DNA of 35,505 nt from Betaproteobacteria bacterium. Its GTDB lineage: Bacteria; Pseudomonadota; Gammaproteobacteria; Burkholderiales; Casimicrobiaceae. The notes below the pieces were generated by a model. It searched no databases, was not told the origin of the DNA, and was given only the letters and a program-made list of their open reading frames with translations. Of the stretch, positions 25,596 through 33,911 are shown in pieces. The stretch spans positions 1-35,505 of the forward strand of contig JAOUIA010000037.1 of assembly GCA_029884335.1 (NCBI GenBank), in the 5' to 3' direction. How positions within the stretch are numbered: the first letter of the stretch is position 1; each line of letters opens with the position of its first letter. Both the position numbers and the translations under genes were made by a program.

Positions 25596-26801
25596 ATGAT
25601 CGCGCTCGACCGCCACCCTTCCGGACGCCACTTCCTGCAGATCCCGGGCCCGACGAACGTGCCCGAGCGCGTGCTGCGCGCGATCGACCGGCCGACGATC
25701 GATCATCGCGGCCCCGAGTTCGGCGAGCTCGGCAAGGCGGTGATCGCCGGGATGAAGCGCGTGTTCGCCACGCAGGCGGACGTCGTCATCTACCCGGCCT
25801 CGGGCACCGGGGCGTGGGAAGCGGCGCTGGTCAACACGCTTTCGCCGGGCGACCGCGTCCTCATGGCCGAGACGGGCCAGTTCGCCGCGCTGTGGCGCAG
25901 GCTCGCCGAGCGGCTGTCGCTGGTCGTCGACTTCATCCCCGGCGACTGGCGCCGGGGCGTCGACGCCGGCGAGGTCGAGGCGCGCCTGCGCGCGGACGCC
26001 GCGCACGCGATCAAGGCCGTGTGCGTCGTGCACAACGAGACCTCGACCGGCGTCACCAGCCGCATCCCGCCGGTGCGCGCCGCGCTCGACCGCGCCGTCC
26101 ACCCGGCGCTACTGATGGTCGACACGATCAGCTCGCTCGCGTCGATCGACTACCGCCATGACGAGTGGGGCGTGGACGTGACCGTCGGCGGCTCGCAGAA
26201 GGGGCTCATGCTGCCGCCGGGCCTGTCGTTCAATGCGATCTCGGCAAAGGCGCTCGCGGCGTCCCAGTCTTCGAAGCTCCCGCGCTCGTACTGGGACTGG
26301 AAGGAGATGCTCGCGGTCAACGCGAAGGGCTACTTCCCCTACACGCCGGCCACGAACCTGCTCTACGGGCTGGCCGAGGCGCTCGACATGCTGTCCGAGG
26401 AGGGGCTGCCGGCGGTGTTCGCACGCCACGACCGTCTCGCCGAGGCGGCGCGGCGCGCAGCGCGCGCGTGGGGGCTCGAGATCCTCTGCGCGGACCCGGC
26501 CGAGTACAGCTCGACGCTGACCGCGCTGGTCATGCCCGAGGGCCACGACGCGGACGCGTTCCGCCGCGTCGTGCTCGACCGCTTCGACATGTCGCTGGGC
26601 CAGGGGCTGGGCAAGGTCGCGGGGCGCGTGTTCCGCATCGGCCACCTCGGCTGGTTCAACGACCTCATGCTGTGCGGCACGCTGGCCGGCGTCGAGATGG
26701 GCCTTGCGGCCGCCGGGGTGCCGCACCGCAGGGGCGGCGTGGACGCCGCGATGGCGTACCTCGCCGAGGCGAAGGCGGCAACGCTGCCGCGCGCGGCCTG
26801 A
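25596..26801 (+). CDS. Alanine/serine-glyoxylate aminotransferase (class V)
   Basis: The product is 401 residues. It is a PLP-dependent enzyme that transfers an amino group to glyoxylate or hydroxypyruvate. Family marks are QIPGPTNVPERVL near the N-terminus, HRGPEFGEL, the PLP-contacting SGTGAWEAAL, HNETSTGV, MVDTISSLAS with the ring-stacking Asp, and VGGSQKGLMLPPG with the Schiff-base Lys202. LPRSYWDW and the late RIGHLGWFN also fit. The mix of features points to serine- or alanine-glyoxylate aminotransferase; choice between them is not possible by eye. ATG 25596 is the natural start (the frame is open upstream only because the opposite strand is coding). The TRAP operon follows after 86 bases. 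Confidence 0.9.
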   Translation: MIALDRHPSGRHFLQIPGPTNVPERVLRAIDRPTIDHRGPEFGELGKAVIAGMKRVFATQADVVIYPASGTGAWEAALVNTLSPGDRVLMAETGQFAALWRRLAERLSLVVDFIPGDWRRGVDAGEVEARLRADAAHAIKAVCVVHNETSTGVTSRIPPVRAALDRAVHPALLMVDTISSLASIDYRHDEWGVDVTVGGSQKGLMLPPGLSFNAISAKALAASQSSKLPRSYWDWKEMLAVNAKGYFPYTPATNLLYGLAEALDMLSEEGLPAVFARHDRLAEAARRAARAWGLEILCADPAEYSSTLTALVMPEGHDADAFRRVVLDRFDMSLGQGLGKVAGRVFRIGHLGWFNDLMLCGTLAGVEMGLAAAGVPHRRGGVDAAMAYLAEAKAATLPRAA

Positions 26802-26828
26802 TCCGACGATCCAGGGCGGCGCGCGAAT

Positions 26829-26866
26829 CGTCCGTGCGCGCATCCGCCCCGCAACGCGCACGGACG
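26829..26866 (+). promoter_or_regulatory. 12-bp perfect hairpin before the second TRAP binding-protein gene
   Basis: CGTCCGTGCGCG at 26829-26840 pairs with CGCGCACGGACG at 26855-26866 over a 14-base loop. It ends nine bases before the GGAGGAGG ribosome site of the next gene. There is no T-run. It may protect the 5' end of a processed mRNA or modulate read-through from the aminotransferase gene. Confidence 0.6.
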
Positions 26867-26887
26867 CAAGACCGGAGGAGGCTTGCC

Positions 26888-27895
26888 ATGTCCCGTTCCA
26901 ACGCAGTAGATCGCCGCACGATCGCCCGTGCGCTCGCCGCCCTCGCGGGGGCCGCGTTCCTGGCGTTCGGAGCCGCGGCGCAGGCCCAGCTCGAGATCAA
27001 GATCGGCCACGTCGGCGAGCCCGGCTCGCTGTTCCAGCAGAGCGCCGACGAGTTCGCCAAGCGAGCCAACGCGAAGCTGGGCGGCAAGGCGAAGGTCGTC
27101 GTGTTCGGCTCGAGCCAGCTGGGCGGCGACCGCGAGCTGATCCAGAAGCTCAAGCTGGGCACCGTCGAGATGGCGGTCCCCTCCACCGTGATGAGCTCGG
27201 AGGTCGACCTGATCGGCATCTTCGAGATGCCCTACATCGTCAAGGACCGCGCGCACATGGGGCGCATCGAGAAGGAGATCTTCTGGCCGAGGATCAACCC
27301 CGAGGCCGAGAAGAAGGGCCTGCGCGTGATCGCGGTGTGGGAGAACGGCTACCGCCACATCACCAACAGCAAGCGCCCGATCAGGGGGCCGGCGGACCTG
27401 GCCGGCATCAAGCTGCGCGTGCCGGAAGGGAAGTGGCGCGTGAAGATGTTCCAGGCCTACGGTGCCAATCCCAGCCCGATGAAGTTCTCCGAGCTCTTCA
27501 CCGCGCTGCAGACCGGCGTGATGGACGGCCAGGAGAACCCGTTCACGCAGATCTACTCGGCGAAGCTGCACGAGGTGCAGAAGTTCCTCTCGCTCTCGGG
27601 CCACGTCTACACGCCGGCCTACGTCACGGTCGGCACGAAGAAGTGGGAGTCGCTGCCCGCCGACGTGCGCAGGATCCTCGAGGACACGGCGAAGGAGACG
27701 CAGGCGTTCGTCTACGCGCTCGCCGCGAAGGAGGAGGCCGAGCTGCTCGGCAAGATCAAGGCGGCCGGTGTTGCGGTCAACGAGGTCGACAAGGACGCGT
27801 TCGTCAAGGCGAGCGGCCCGATCTACGAGGAGTTCGGCAAGGAAGTCGCCGGCGCGAAGGAGCTGATCGACCGCGCCGTCGCGTTGGGCAAGTAG
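26888..27895 (+). CDS. TRAP transporter substrate-binding protein (DctP family)
   Basis: The product is 335 residues. The signal peptide (RRTIARALAALAGAAFLAFG) is cleaved near residue 33 (AQA/QLEIK). The mature domain starts EIKIGHVGEPGSLFQQSADEF, a standard DctP beginning, followed by GSSQLGGDRELIQKLKLGT, DLAGIKLRVPEGK with the conserved carboxylate-binding Arg, and ALQTGVMDGQENPFTQIYS. This is the canonical C4-dicarboxylate/sialic-acid-type fold and differs from the TakP-like protein at 17046. The ligand is likely an organic acid. A strong GGAGGAGG (26876-26883) precedes ATG 26888. It is followed by its permease genes and two CoA-metabolism genes. Confidence 0.92.
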   Translation: MSRSNAVDRRTIARALAALAGAAFLAFGAAAQAQLEIKIGHVGEPGSLFQQSADEFAKRANAKLGGKAKVVVFGSSQLGGDRELIQKLKLGTVEMAVPSTVMSSEVDLIGIFEMPYIVKDRAHMGRIEKEIFWPRINPEAEKKGLRVIAVWENGYRHITNSKRPIRGPADLAGIKLRVPEGKWRVKMFQAYGANPSPMKFSELFTALQTGVMDGQENPFTQIYSAKLHEVQKFLSLSGHVYTPAYVTVGTKKWESLPADVRRILEDTAKETQAFVYALAAKEEAELLGKIKAAGVAVNEVDKDAFVKASGPIYEEFGKEVAGAKELIDRAVALGK

Positions 27896-27896
27896 C

Positions 27897-28451
27897 TTGG
27901 CAGCCGCACGGGAAGGCGGGCGCGGCGCGGGGCGGCTGCAGCGCTTCCGCGCGCGCTACGGCCGCGCGCTCGAGTGGATCGTCGGCGCGCTGATGGTGGT
28001 CCTCGCCGTCGAGGTGACGCTCGGCGTCGTGTTCCGCACGCTGGGCCGCTCGCTGTCCTGGTACGACGAGGTGGCCTCGGTGCTGCTCGCCTGGCTCACG
28101 TTCTACGGCTCGGCGCTGGCCTCGGTGAAGCGCGCCCACATCGGCTGCCCGGAGGTGCTGGACCAGATGGGCTGGCGGGCGCGGCGCGGCTTCAACATCC
28201 TGGCCCAGATACTGGTGATCGCGTTCTTCGCGCTGCTGGGATGGGTGGGCTTCGCGATCCTCCCCGTGCTGCACACCGAGGCGCTGGTCAGCCTGCCGTG
28301 GGTGCCGATGAGCTTCGTCCAGTCGGTGATCCCGGTGACGTCGCTGCTGATCGTCGTGGCGGAAGTTGCGCATCTCGCGGACCTCCTCGCGGCGGGCGAA
28401 CCCCCGGCGCCCTCCGCGGGCGCGCCGGCGCCCGCCGACGCGCTTCACTGA
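27897..28451 (+). CDS. TRAP transporter small permease (DctQ family)
   Basis: The product is 184 residues if it starts at TTG 27897, one base after the upstream stop; no ATG or GTG occurs before the first helix, so the TTG is the best choice and fits translational coupling. Four hydrophobic helices are visible: WIVGALMVVLAVEVTLGVVF, SVLLAWLTFYGSALA, ILAQILVIAFFALLGWVGF, and VIPVTSLLIVVAEVAHL. The WYDEVASVLLAWLTF and VKRAHIGCPEVLD segments are typical for DctQ subunits. The C-terminus is a short Pro/Ala tail. It works with the DctM protein 10 bases downstream. Confidence 0.87.
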   Translation: MAAAREGGRGAGRLQRFRARYGRALEWIVGALMVVLAVEVTLGVVFRTLGRSLSWYDEVASVLLAWLTFYGSALASVKRAHIGCPEVLDQMGWRARRGFNILAQILVIAFFALLGWVGFAILPVLHTEALVSLPWVPMSFVQSVIPVTSLLIVVAEVAHLADLLAAGEPPAPSAGAPAPADALH

Positions 28452-28461
28452 AGGAGGAGCC

Positions 28462-29748
28462 ATGGGAACGATGCTCCTCCTCTTCGGCGCGGTGCTGGCG
28501 CTGGTCCTGATCAACGTGCCGATCGCGGTGTCGCTCGGCGTCGTCGCGCTGGTCGCGATGGTGGCAAGCCACGGCACTGCGATCCTGCCGAACCTGGCGC
28601 TCGTCACCTACAGCGGCGCGACGAACTTCCCGCTGCTCGCCATCCCGCTGTTCATCCTCGCCGGCGCGATCATGAACGCATCGGGGATCTCGCAGCGGCT
28701 CATCGCGTTCGCCTCGTCGCTGTTCGGCTGGGTCCGCGGCGGGCTCGCGCACGTGTCGATCGGCGCGTCGTTGTTCTTCGCCGAGATCTCGGGATCGGCG
28801 GTCGCCGACGTCGCCGCGCTGGGCTCGATCATGATCCCCGGCATGAAGGCGAAAGGCTATCCCGCTCCGCTGGCCGCCGCGGTCATGTCCTCCGCCGCCA
28901 CGCTCGCCGTCATCATCCCGCCGTCGATCCCGATGATCCTCTACGCGGTGATGGCGGAGACCTCGGTCGTGCAGCTGTTCGTCGCCGGCATCGTGCCGGG
29001 CATCATCGGCGGCTTCGGGCTGATGGGCATGGCCTACTGGTTCGCGCGCCGCTACGACCTGCCGCGCGAGGCGGCGTTCTCCGGGGCCCGCGTGCTGCGG
29101 ACCGCGCGCGAGGCGCTGTGGGCGTTCCTGCTGCCGATCATCATCCTCGGCGGCATCTTCGGCGGCGTGGTCACGGCGACCGAGGGCGCGGCCCTGGCCG
29201 TGGTCGCCGCGCTGTTCGTCGGGCTGGTGATCTACCGCGAGCTCAACGTCCGCGAGCTCGTCAAGGCGGTCCTCGAAGGCGGCGTGCAGACCGCGGTCGT
29301 GATGCTGCTGGTGGCGACGAGCGCGCTGTTGGGAACCTACCTGACCGAAGTGCAGGCGCCGCAGGCGCTCGCCAAGGCCGTCGGCGACTTCACGCAGAAC
29401 AAGTGGGTGGTGCTGGCGCTGCTCAACGTGCTGTTCCTGCTGCTCGGCATGTTCCTGCACTCGGCAGCCGCGATCATCCTCGTGGTGCCGATCGTCATGC
29501 CGCTGGTGCGCGCGGTGGGCATCGACCCCGTGCACTTCGGCCTCGTCGTCACCATCAATCTCGGCATCGGCCAGCAGACGCCGCCGGTGGCGAGCGTGCT
29601 GATGGTCGCGTGCTCGATCGCGAAGGAGTCGGTCTGGTCGGTGAGCCGGGTCAACGTCTGGTTCATCGGCGTGCTCGTCGCGGTGCTCCTGCTGGTCACC
29701 TACGTGCCCGTCGTCGGCCTCGGGCTCGTCGAATACTTCTACCGCTGA
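28462..29748 (+). CDS. TRAP transporter large permease (DctM family)
   Basis: The product is 428 residues, the standard DctM length, with about twelve hydrophobic helices. Signature parts are NFPLLAIPLFILAGAIMNAS, FFAEISGSAVADVAALGSIM, AAVMSSAATLAVIIPPSIPM, VVTATEGAALAVVAALFVG, and the C-terminal GIGQQTPPVASVLMVA. It forms the transport channel with DctQ. AAGGAGG lies five bases before ATG 28462. Unlike the DctM at 18939 it has no acidic insertion, so the two TRAP systems are not a recent duplication. The crotonase-family gene begins five bases after its stop. Confidence 0.94.
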   Translation: MGTMLLLFGAVLALVLINVPIAVSLGVVALVAMVASHGTAILPNLALVTYSGATNFPLLAIPLFILAGAIMNASGISQRLIAFASSLFGWVRGGLAHVSIGASLFFAEISGSAVADVAALGSIMIPGMKAKGYPAPLAAAVMSSAATLAVIIPPSIPMILYAVMAETSVVQLFVAGIVPGIIGGFGLMGMAYWFARRYDLPREAAFSGARVLRTAREALWAFLLPIIILGGIFGGVVTATEGAALAVVAALFVGLVIYRELNVRELVKAVLEGGVQTAVVMLLVATSALLGTYLTEVQAPQALAKAVGDFTQNKWVVLALLNVLFLLLGMFLHSAAAIILVVPIVMPLVRAVGIDPVHFGLVVTINLGIGQQTPPVASVLMVACSIAKESVWSVSRVNVWFIGVLVAVLLLVTYVPVVGLGLVEYFYR

Positions 29749-29753
29749 CGGCA

Positions 29754-30527
29754 ATGTCGATCCTCGTGGAGCGCGACGGGCCGCTCGCCACTGTCGTACT
29801 GAACCGTCCGGAGAAGCTCAACGCGCTCACGCGCGCGATGTGGGGCGCGCTGGGCGACGCGATCGCGGCGCTATCCGCCGACGACACGGTGCGCTGCGTC
29901 GTCGTGCGCGGCGCCGGCGAGCGTGCGTTCTCGCCGGGCAACGACATCGGCGAATTCGCCGTACAGCGCTCGAACAAGGCTCAGGCCCGCGAGTACGGCA
30001 AGGTCATGCACGCCACGGCCGCGGCGCTCGCGGGCTGCCGCCACCCGCTGGTGGCGCAGATCCACGGCCTGTGCGTCGGCGGCGGGCTCGAGATCGCGGC
30101 GCTGTGCGACCTGCGCATCTGCGGCGAGTCGAGCCGCTTCGGCGCGCCGATCAAGAACCTCGGCCTGGTGATGGCCTACGCGGAGATGGCGCCGCTGGTC
30201 GACCTGGCGGGAAGGGCCGTCGCGCTCGAGATCCTGCTCGAAGGGCGCATCTTCGACGCCGCCGAGGCGAAGTCCAAGGGGCTGGTGACCCGCGTGGTGC
30301 CGGATGCCGAGGTTGCCGCGGAGGCGCGCGCGACCGCGCAGCGCATCGCGGAGGGCGCGCCGCTCGCCGCGCGCTGGCACAAGAAGTTCGCCCGCCGGCT
30401 CGCGCAGGGGACGCCCCTGACCGCCGCCGAGCTCGACGAGTGCTTCGACTGCTTCGACACCGCGGACTTCCGCGAGGGCTACGAGGCTTTCCTCGCCAAG
30501 CGCAAGCCGCGCTTCGCCGGCCGCTGA
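29754..30527 (+). CDS. Enoyl-CoA hydratase/isomerase (crotonase) family protein
   Basis: The product is 257 residues. The crotonase fold is clear: VVLNRPEKLNALT, the first oxyanion-hole segment FSPGNDIGEF (59-68), and the second GLCVGGGLEIAALCDLRI with E113 at the position of the first catalytic Glu. The usual second Glu (in the P-E-I-x-L-G-L region) is missing: the segment reads FGAPIKNLGLVMAY, with Ile133 at that place, and the G-A-G-G-T motif that follows is replaced by YAEMAPL. A plain hydratase reaction is therefore doubtful; isomerase, lyase or another crotonase activity is possible. It sits in the second TRAP operon, two bases before the CoA-transferase gene. Confidence 0.86.
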   Translation: MSILVERDGPLATVVLNRPEKLNALTRAMWGALGDAIAALSADDTVRCVVVRGAGERAFSPGNDIGEFAVQRSNKAQAREYGKVMHATAAALAGCRHPLVAQIHGLCVGGGLEIAALCDLRICGESSRFGAPIKNLGLVMAYAEMAPLVDLAGRAVALEILLEGRIFDAAEAKSKGLVTRVVPDAEVAAEARATAQRIAEGAPLAARWHKKFARRLAQGTPLTAAELDECFDCFDTADFREGYEAFLAKRKPRFAGR

Positions 30528-30529
30528 CC

Positions 30530-31738
30530 ATGGGCGGCACTGCGAAGGGCCCGCTCGCCGGCATGCGCGTGCTGGAGCTCGCGCAGATCATGGCGGGGCC
30601 GACGGCGGGGATGATGCTCGCCGACCTGGGCGCGGACGTGATCAAGGTCGAGAAGCTGCCCGGCGGCGACGACTCGCGCGGCTACCGCGAGCCGCGGATC
30701 AACGGCGTCTCCGCGCCGTTCCTCATCATGAACCGCAGCAAGCGCGGCATCGCCGTCGACCTCAAGCGCCCCGCGGGGCGCGACGTGCTGCTGCGCCTCG
30801 TGCGCGACGCCGACGTGCTGACCGAGAACTACCGCCGCGGCACGCTGGAGAAGCTGGGGCTCGGCTACGACGTCCTCGCGGCCGTCAATCCCGGCCTCAT
30901 CTACTGCGCGATCTCCGGCTATGGCCGCGACGGGCCGTGGGGCGACAAGGGCGGCTTCGACCTCGTCGCGCAGGGCTTCGCCGGGCTCATGTCGATCACC
31001 GGCGAGCCGGGCGGGCCCCCGGCGAAGACCGGCAACCCCGTCGCGGACATCAACGCCGGCCTGCTCGCCGTGTCCGGCATCCTCGCGGCGTACGCGCACC
31101 GGCAGCGCACCGGGCAGGGGCAGGTGGTGGACACGTCGCTGATGGAGGCGGCGCTGCAGCAGACCTACTGGCACGCGGCGATCGCCTTCGCGACCGGCGC
31201 CTCGCCGGGGCCGACCGGCTCGGCGCATGTCCTCACCGCGCCCTACCAGGCGTTCCGCGCGAAGGACGGGTGGATCAACGTGGGCGGCGCCAACCAGGCG
31301 AACTGGGAGCGCATCTGCGACGTGCTGGAGCGCTCGCAGTGGCGCGACGACCCGCGCTTCCGCACCAACGCCGACCGCATGGCGAACCGCGACGCGCTGG
31401 TCGACGCGATGACGCAAGTGCTCGCCGGGCGCACCTGCGCCGAGTGGCTCGCGGCGTTCGACGCCGCCGGCGTGCCGGCCGGGCCCGTGCACTCGATCGG
31501 CGAGGCGCTCGCGCACCCGCAGACGCTCGCGCGCGGCATGGTGGTCGACCTCGTCCACCCGCAGGCGGGCGCGACGAAGGCGCTCGGCTGCCCGCTGCAC
31601 TTCTCGGCGACGCCGGCGAGCGTCACGCGGCCCGCGCCGCTGCTCGGCGAGCACACGCGGGAGGTGCTCGGCGAGCACGGCTTCGCCGCCGCCGAGATCG
31701 ACGCGCTGGTCGCCGACGGCACGGTCGCTCAGGCCTGA
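30530..31738 (+). CDS. CaiB/BaiF (class III) CoA-transferase
   Basis: The product is 402 residues, typical of formyl-CoA transferase relatives. It moves CoA from an acyl-CoA to a free carboxylate. Family segments are LAGMRVLELAQIMAGPTAGM, LADLGADVIKVEK, RSKRGIAVDLK, FDLVAQGFAGLMSITGEP, and GNPVADINAGLLA containing the catalytic Asp173. The substrate is probably the acid imported by the TRAP system upstream, or its breakdown product (inference from the operon). The GDDSRGYREP loop is as in many annotated members. Its TGA overlaps the convergent aminotransferase stop within a 10-base palindrome at 31729-31738. Confidence 0.93.
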   Translation: MGGTAKGPLAGMRVLELAQIMAGPTAGMMLADLGADVIKVEKLPGGDDSRGYREPRINGVSAPFLIMNRSKRGIAVDLKRPAGRDVLLRLVRDADVLTENYRRGTLEKLGLGYDVLAAVNPGLIYCAISGYGRDGPWGDKGGFDLVAQGFAGLMSITGEPGGPPAKTGNPVADINAGLLAVSGILAAYAHRQRTGQGQVVDTSLMEAALQQTYWHAAIAFATGASPGPTGSAHVLTAPYQAFRAKDGWINVGGANQANWERICDVLERSQWRDDPRFRTNADRMANRDALVDAMTQVLAGRTCAEWLAAFDAAGVPAGPVHSIGEALAHPQTLARGMVVDLVHPQAGATKALGCPLHFSATPASVTRPAPLLGEHTREVLGEHGFAAAEIDALVADGTVAQA

Positions 31739-33054
31739 CGCGACTTCGCGAGTTCGGCAAACGCCTCGTCGGCGATCGCCAGCGTGGCGTCGACGTCGGC
31801 GTGCGTGTGGGCGATCGAAATGTAGAACTTCTCGTTCGGGTTGACCAGCAGGCCGCGGTCGAGCAGCGCCATCGCCCAGCGCCAGCCCAGTTGCTTGTCG
31901 GCCGTCGTGAGGTCCGTCCAGTTGGAGAGCGGCCGCCGGCCGGTGAAGCGCACGCCGAACACCGCGTCCTCGCCGGGCGCCTGCACCTCGAAGCCGTGGC
32001 GCTCGCCGGCGGCGACGATGCCCTCGCGCAGCCGCGAGCCGACGGCGGCGAGGCGCGCGTAGGTGCCGGGCTGCGCGAGCACGTCGAGCGCGGCGACGCC
32101 CGCTGCCGCGCAGACCGGATTGCCGTTGAGCGTGTTCGTCGCCCACACCACCTGCTCGCGGGGACGCGAGCGCGCGTCGAGCACCGCCATCACCTCGGCG
32201 CGGCCGGCGATCGCGGCGAGCGGGAAGCCGCCGGAGATCGCCTTGCCGTAGCAGGCGAGGTCGGGGACGACGCCGTACTTCTCCTGCGCGCCGCCCCAGG
32301 CGATGCGGAAGCCGGTGACGATCTCGTCGAACACCAGCACGATGCCGAGGCGGCGCGTCGCCTCGCGCAGCGCCTCGAGGAAGCCCGGCGCGGGCAGCAG
32401 CACGCGCTGCAGCGGCTCGACGATCACCGCGGCGATGTCGCGCGCGTGCTCCTCGAGGATGGCGAGCGTGCGCTGCACGTCGTTGAACGGCGCGACGAGC
32501 ACGGTCTCGCCCGCCTGCCCGGGGACGCCCACCGAATCCGGCTTCGCGGTCGGATAGGCGGAAGGCTGCGCGGGCACCGTGCCCCACAGCCCGTAGTCGT
32601 GCATGCCGTGCCAGCCGCCCTCGAACTTGAGCACCTTGCTGCGCCCGGTGAACGCGCGCGCGATGCGCAGCGCGTACAGCGTCGCCTCGGTGCCCGAGCC
32701 GGCGTAGTGCACGACCTCGGCGCAGGGGATCGCCTCGACCAGCCGCTTCGCCAGCGCGATCTCCGGCTCGTTCAGAAAGTAGTACGTCGTCCCTTTCGGC
32801 AGCTGCTGCGCGACGGCGGCCATGACCGCCGGGTGCGCGTGGCCGAGCAGCGCCGGGCCGGAGGAGAGGTGGTAGTCGAGGTACTCGCGGCCGGCGACGT
32901 CCCACACGCGCGCGCCTTCGCCCCGCGCGACGACGAGGTTGCGCTCGGGCGGCAGCACGAACAGGCCCAGGCCGCCGCCGGCGAGGTAGCGCCCCGCGTC
33001 GGCGAGGAGCGCGGCCTGCTTGCGCGACAGCGCGTCGTCGACACGCCGGTCCAT
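31729..33054 (-). CDS. Class III aminotransferase, glutamate-1-semialdehyde aminomutase-like
   Basis: The product is 441 residues from ATG 33054 (TGATG overlap with the upstream stop); a GTG at 33057 is the alternative. PLP enzyme motifs: HYAGSGTEATLYALRIARA for phosphate binding, KFEGGWHGMHDY, VIVEPLQRVLLPAP, LVFDEIVTGFR with the ring-nitrogen Asp, and CYGKAISGGFPLAAIAG with Schiff-base Lys271. The overall pattern is HemL-like, but the gene is not in a haem locus, and such homologues often act on other amino acids or amines. It is the last gene of a three-gene operon with an exported methyltransferase and a lipoprotein hydrolase; the link between them is not evident. It could also serve the neighbouring acid catabolism. 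Confidence 0.88.
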   Translation of the reverse strand: MDRRVDDALSRKQAALLADAGRYLAGGGLGLFVLPPERNLVVARGEGARVWDVAGREYLDYHLSSGPALLGHAHPAVMAAVAQQLPKGTTYYFLNEPEIALAKRLVEAIPCAEVVHYAGSGTEATLYALRIARAFTGRSKVLKFEGGWHGMHDYGLWGTVPAQPSAYPTAKPDSVGVPGQAGETVLVAPFNDVQRTLAILEEHARDIAAVIVEPLQRVLLPAPGFLEALREATRRLGIVLVFDEIVTGFRIAWGGAQEKYGVVPDLACYGKAISGGFPLAAIAGRAEVMAVLDARSRPREQVVWATNTLNGNPVCAAAGVAALDVLAQPGTYARLAAVGSRLREGIVAAGERHGFEVQAPGEDAVFGVRFTGRRPLSNWTDLTTADKQLGWRWAMALLDRGLLVNPNEKFYISIAHTHADVDATLAIADEAFAELAKSRQA

Positions 33055-33911
33055 CACGCGCCCTGCCGCGTCGCGCGCCAGCGCCCGCCGTCAGTGGCGC
33101 CTTCGAGGACGTTGCCGCTGGCCTTGCCCTGCAGCGTCACCGGCTTCGGTCCGGCCACGCCGGCCGGCAGCGTGATGCGCACGTCGGCGCCGTGCACGGC
33201 GATCTCGGTGACGTCCACCATGCGCTCGGCGGTTCCGGCGCGCGCCGTCGCTCCCGTCGCCTGCTGCGTGACCGCGAGCCGCAGCGGCGCCTTCGGCGAC
33301 GCTCCGGGCAGCTGCAGCTCCCACGTGCCGGCAATGCGCGCGGGCACGACGTAGAGGTAGAGCGCGGTGCGCGTCGTGCCCGAGATCGCGATCTTCTCCT
33401 GCACGTCCATCTTCACGGAGCGCTCGTGCGGCCAGTTCGGGAACGGGTAGTCGTGCGAGACGACGCGCGCGCCGGCCGGCAGCTGCGCGAGCAGGCGGAC
33501 CTCGAGCTTGGGGATCGACGTCGGCAGGAGGTAGAGCGTGACCACGCTCGCCTCGCCCACGTTCGTCTCGAACAGGTCGCGCACGTGGAACTGCACGCGG
33601 TCGGCCACGCCTTCCTTGCGCGCGGACTCGTTCGCCTGCGCGACGAGCGGAGCCTCGATGTCGACGCCGAAGCCGCCTTTCGCCTTGTAGCGGGTGACCG
33701 CGGTGAGCACGAGCCGGCCGTCGCCGGATCCCAGGTCGACGACGTAGTCGCCCGGGCCGATGCCGGCGAGCTTCATGATCTCGTCGACGATCACCCACGG
33801 CGTCGGCACGTACGGGCCTGCGCTCTCGGCCTTCTTCTCCTGCGCGGGCGCAGGAAGCGAAGCCGCGGCGAGGCAGGCGGCGAGGAGTACGGAAGCGAGT
33901 CGGGCGGTCAT
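33054..33911 (-). CDS. Exported class I SAM-dependent methyltransferase-like protein
   Basis: The product is 285 residues. The N-terminus (RLASVLLAACLAAASLPAPA) is a signal peptide; cleavage at APA/Q is likely, although LAAC at 10-13 could be a lipobox. The methyltransferase motif I is VVDLGSGDGRL (57-67), followed by GFGVDIEA, RVQFHVRDLFET and VVTLYLLPTSIPKL, so the SAM fold is intact. A beta-rich C-terminal part (about 195-285; IAGTWELQLPGASP, ADVRITLPAGVAGPKPVTLQGK) is an added domain, perhaps for binding. A periplasmic methyltransferase lacks an obvious SAM supply, so activity is uncertain. It overlaps its upstream neighbour by four bases (ATGA). Confidence 0.82.
   Translation of the reverse strand: MTARLASVLLAACLAAASLPAPAQEKKAESAGPYVPTPWVIVDEIMKLAGIGPGDYVVDLGSGDGRLVLTAVTRYKAKGGFGVDIEAPLVAQANESARKEGVADRVQFHVRDLFETNVGEASVVTLYLLPTSIPKLEVRLLAQLPAGARVVSHDYPFPNWPHERSVKMDVQEKIAISGTTRTALYLYVVPARIAGTWELQLPGASPKAPLRLAVTQQATGATARAGTAERMVDVTEIAVHGADVRITLPAGVAGPKPVTLQGKASGNVLEGATDGGRWRATRQGA

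Noticed and set aside
17046-29748. Recent duplication of the TRAP transporter
   Set aside because: The two binding proteins and the two large permeases differ strongly in signal type, motifs and length, so they are separate systems.
29754-30527. Confident call of enoyl-CoA hydratase activity
   Set aside because: The second catalytic Glu region is not conserved, so only the family is called.
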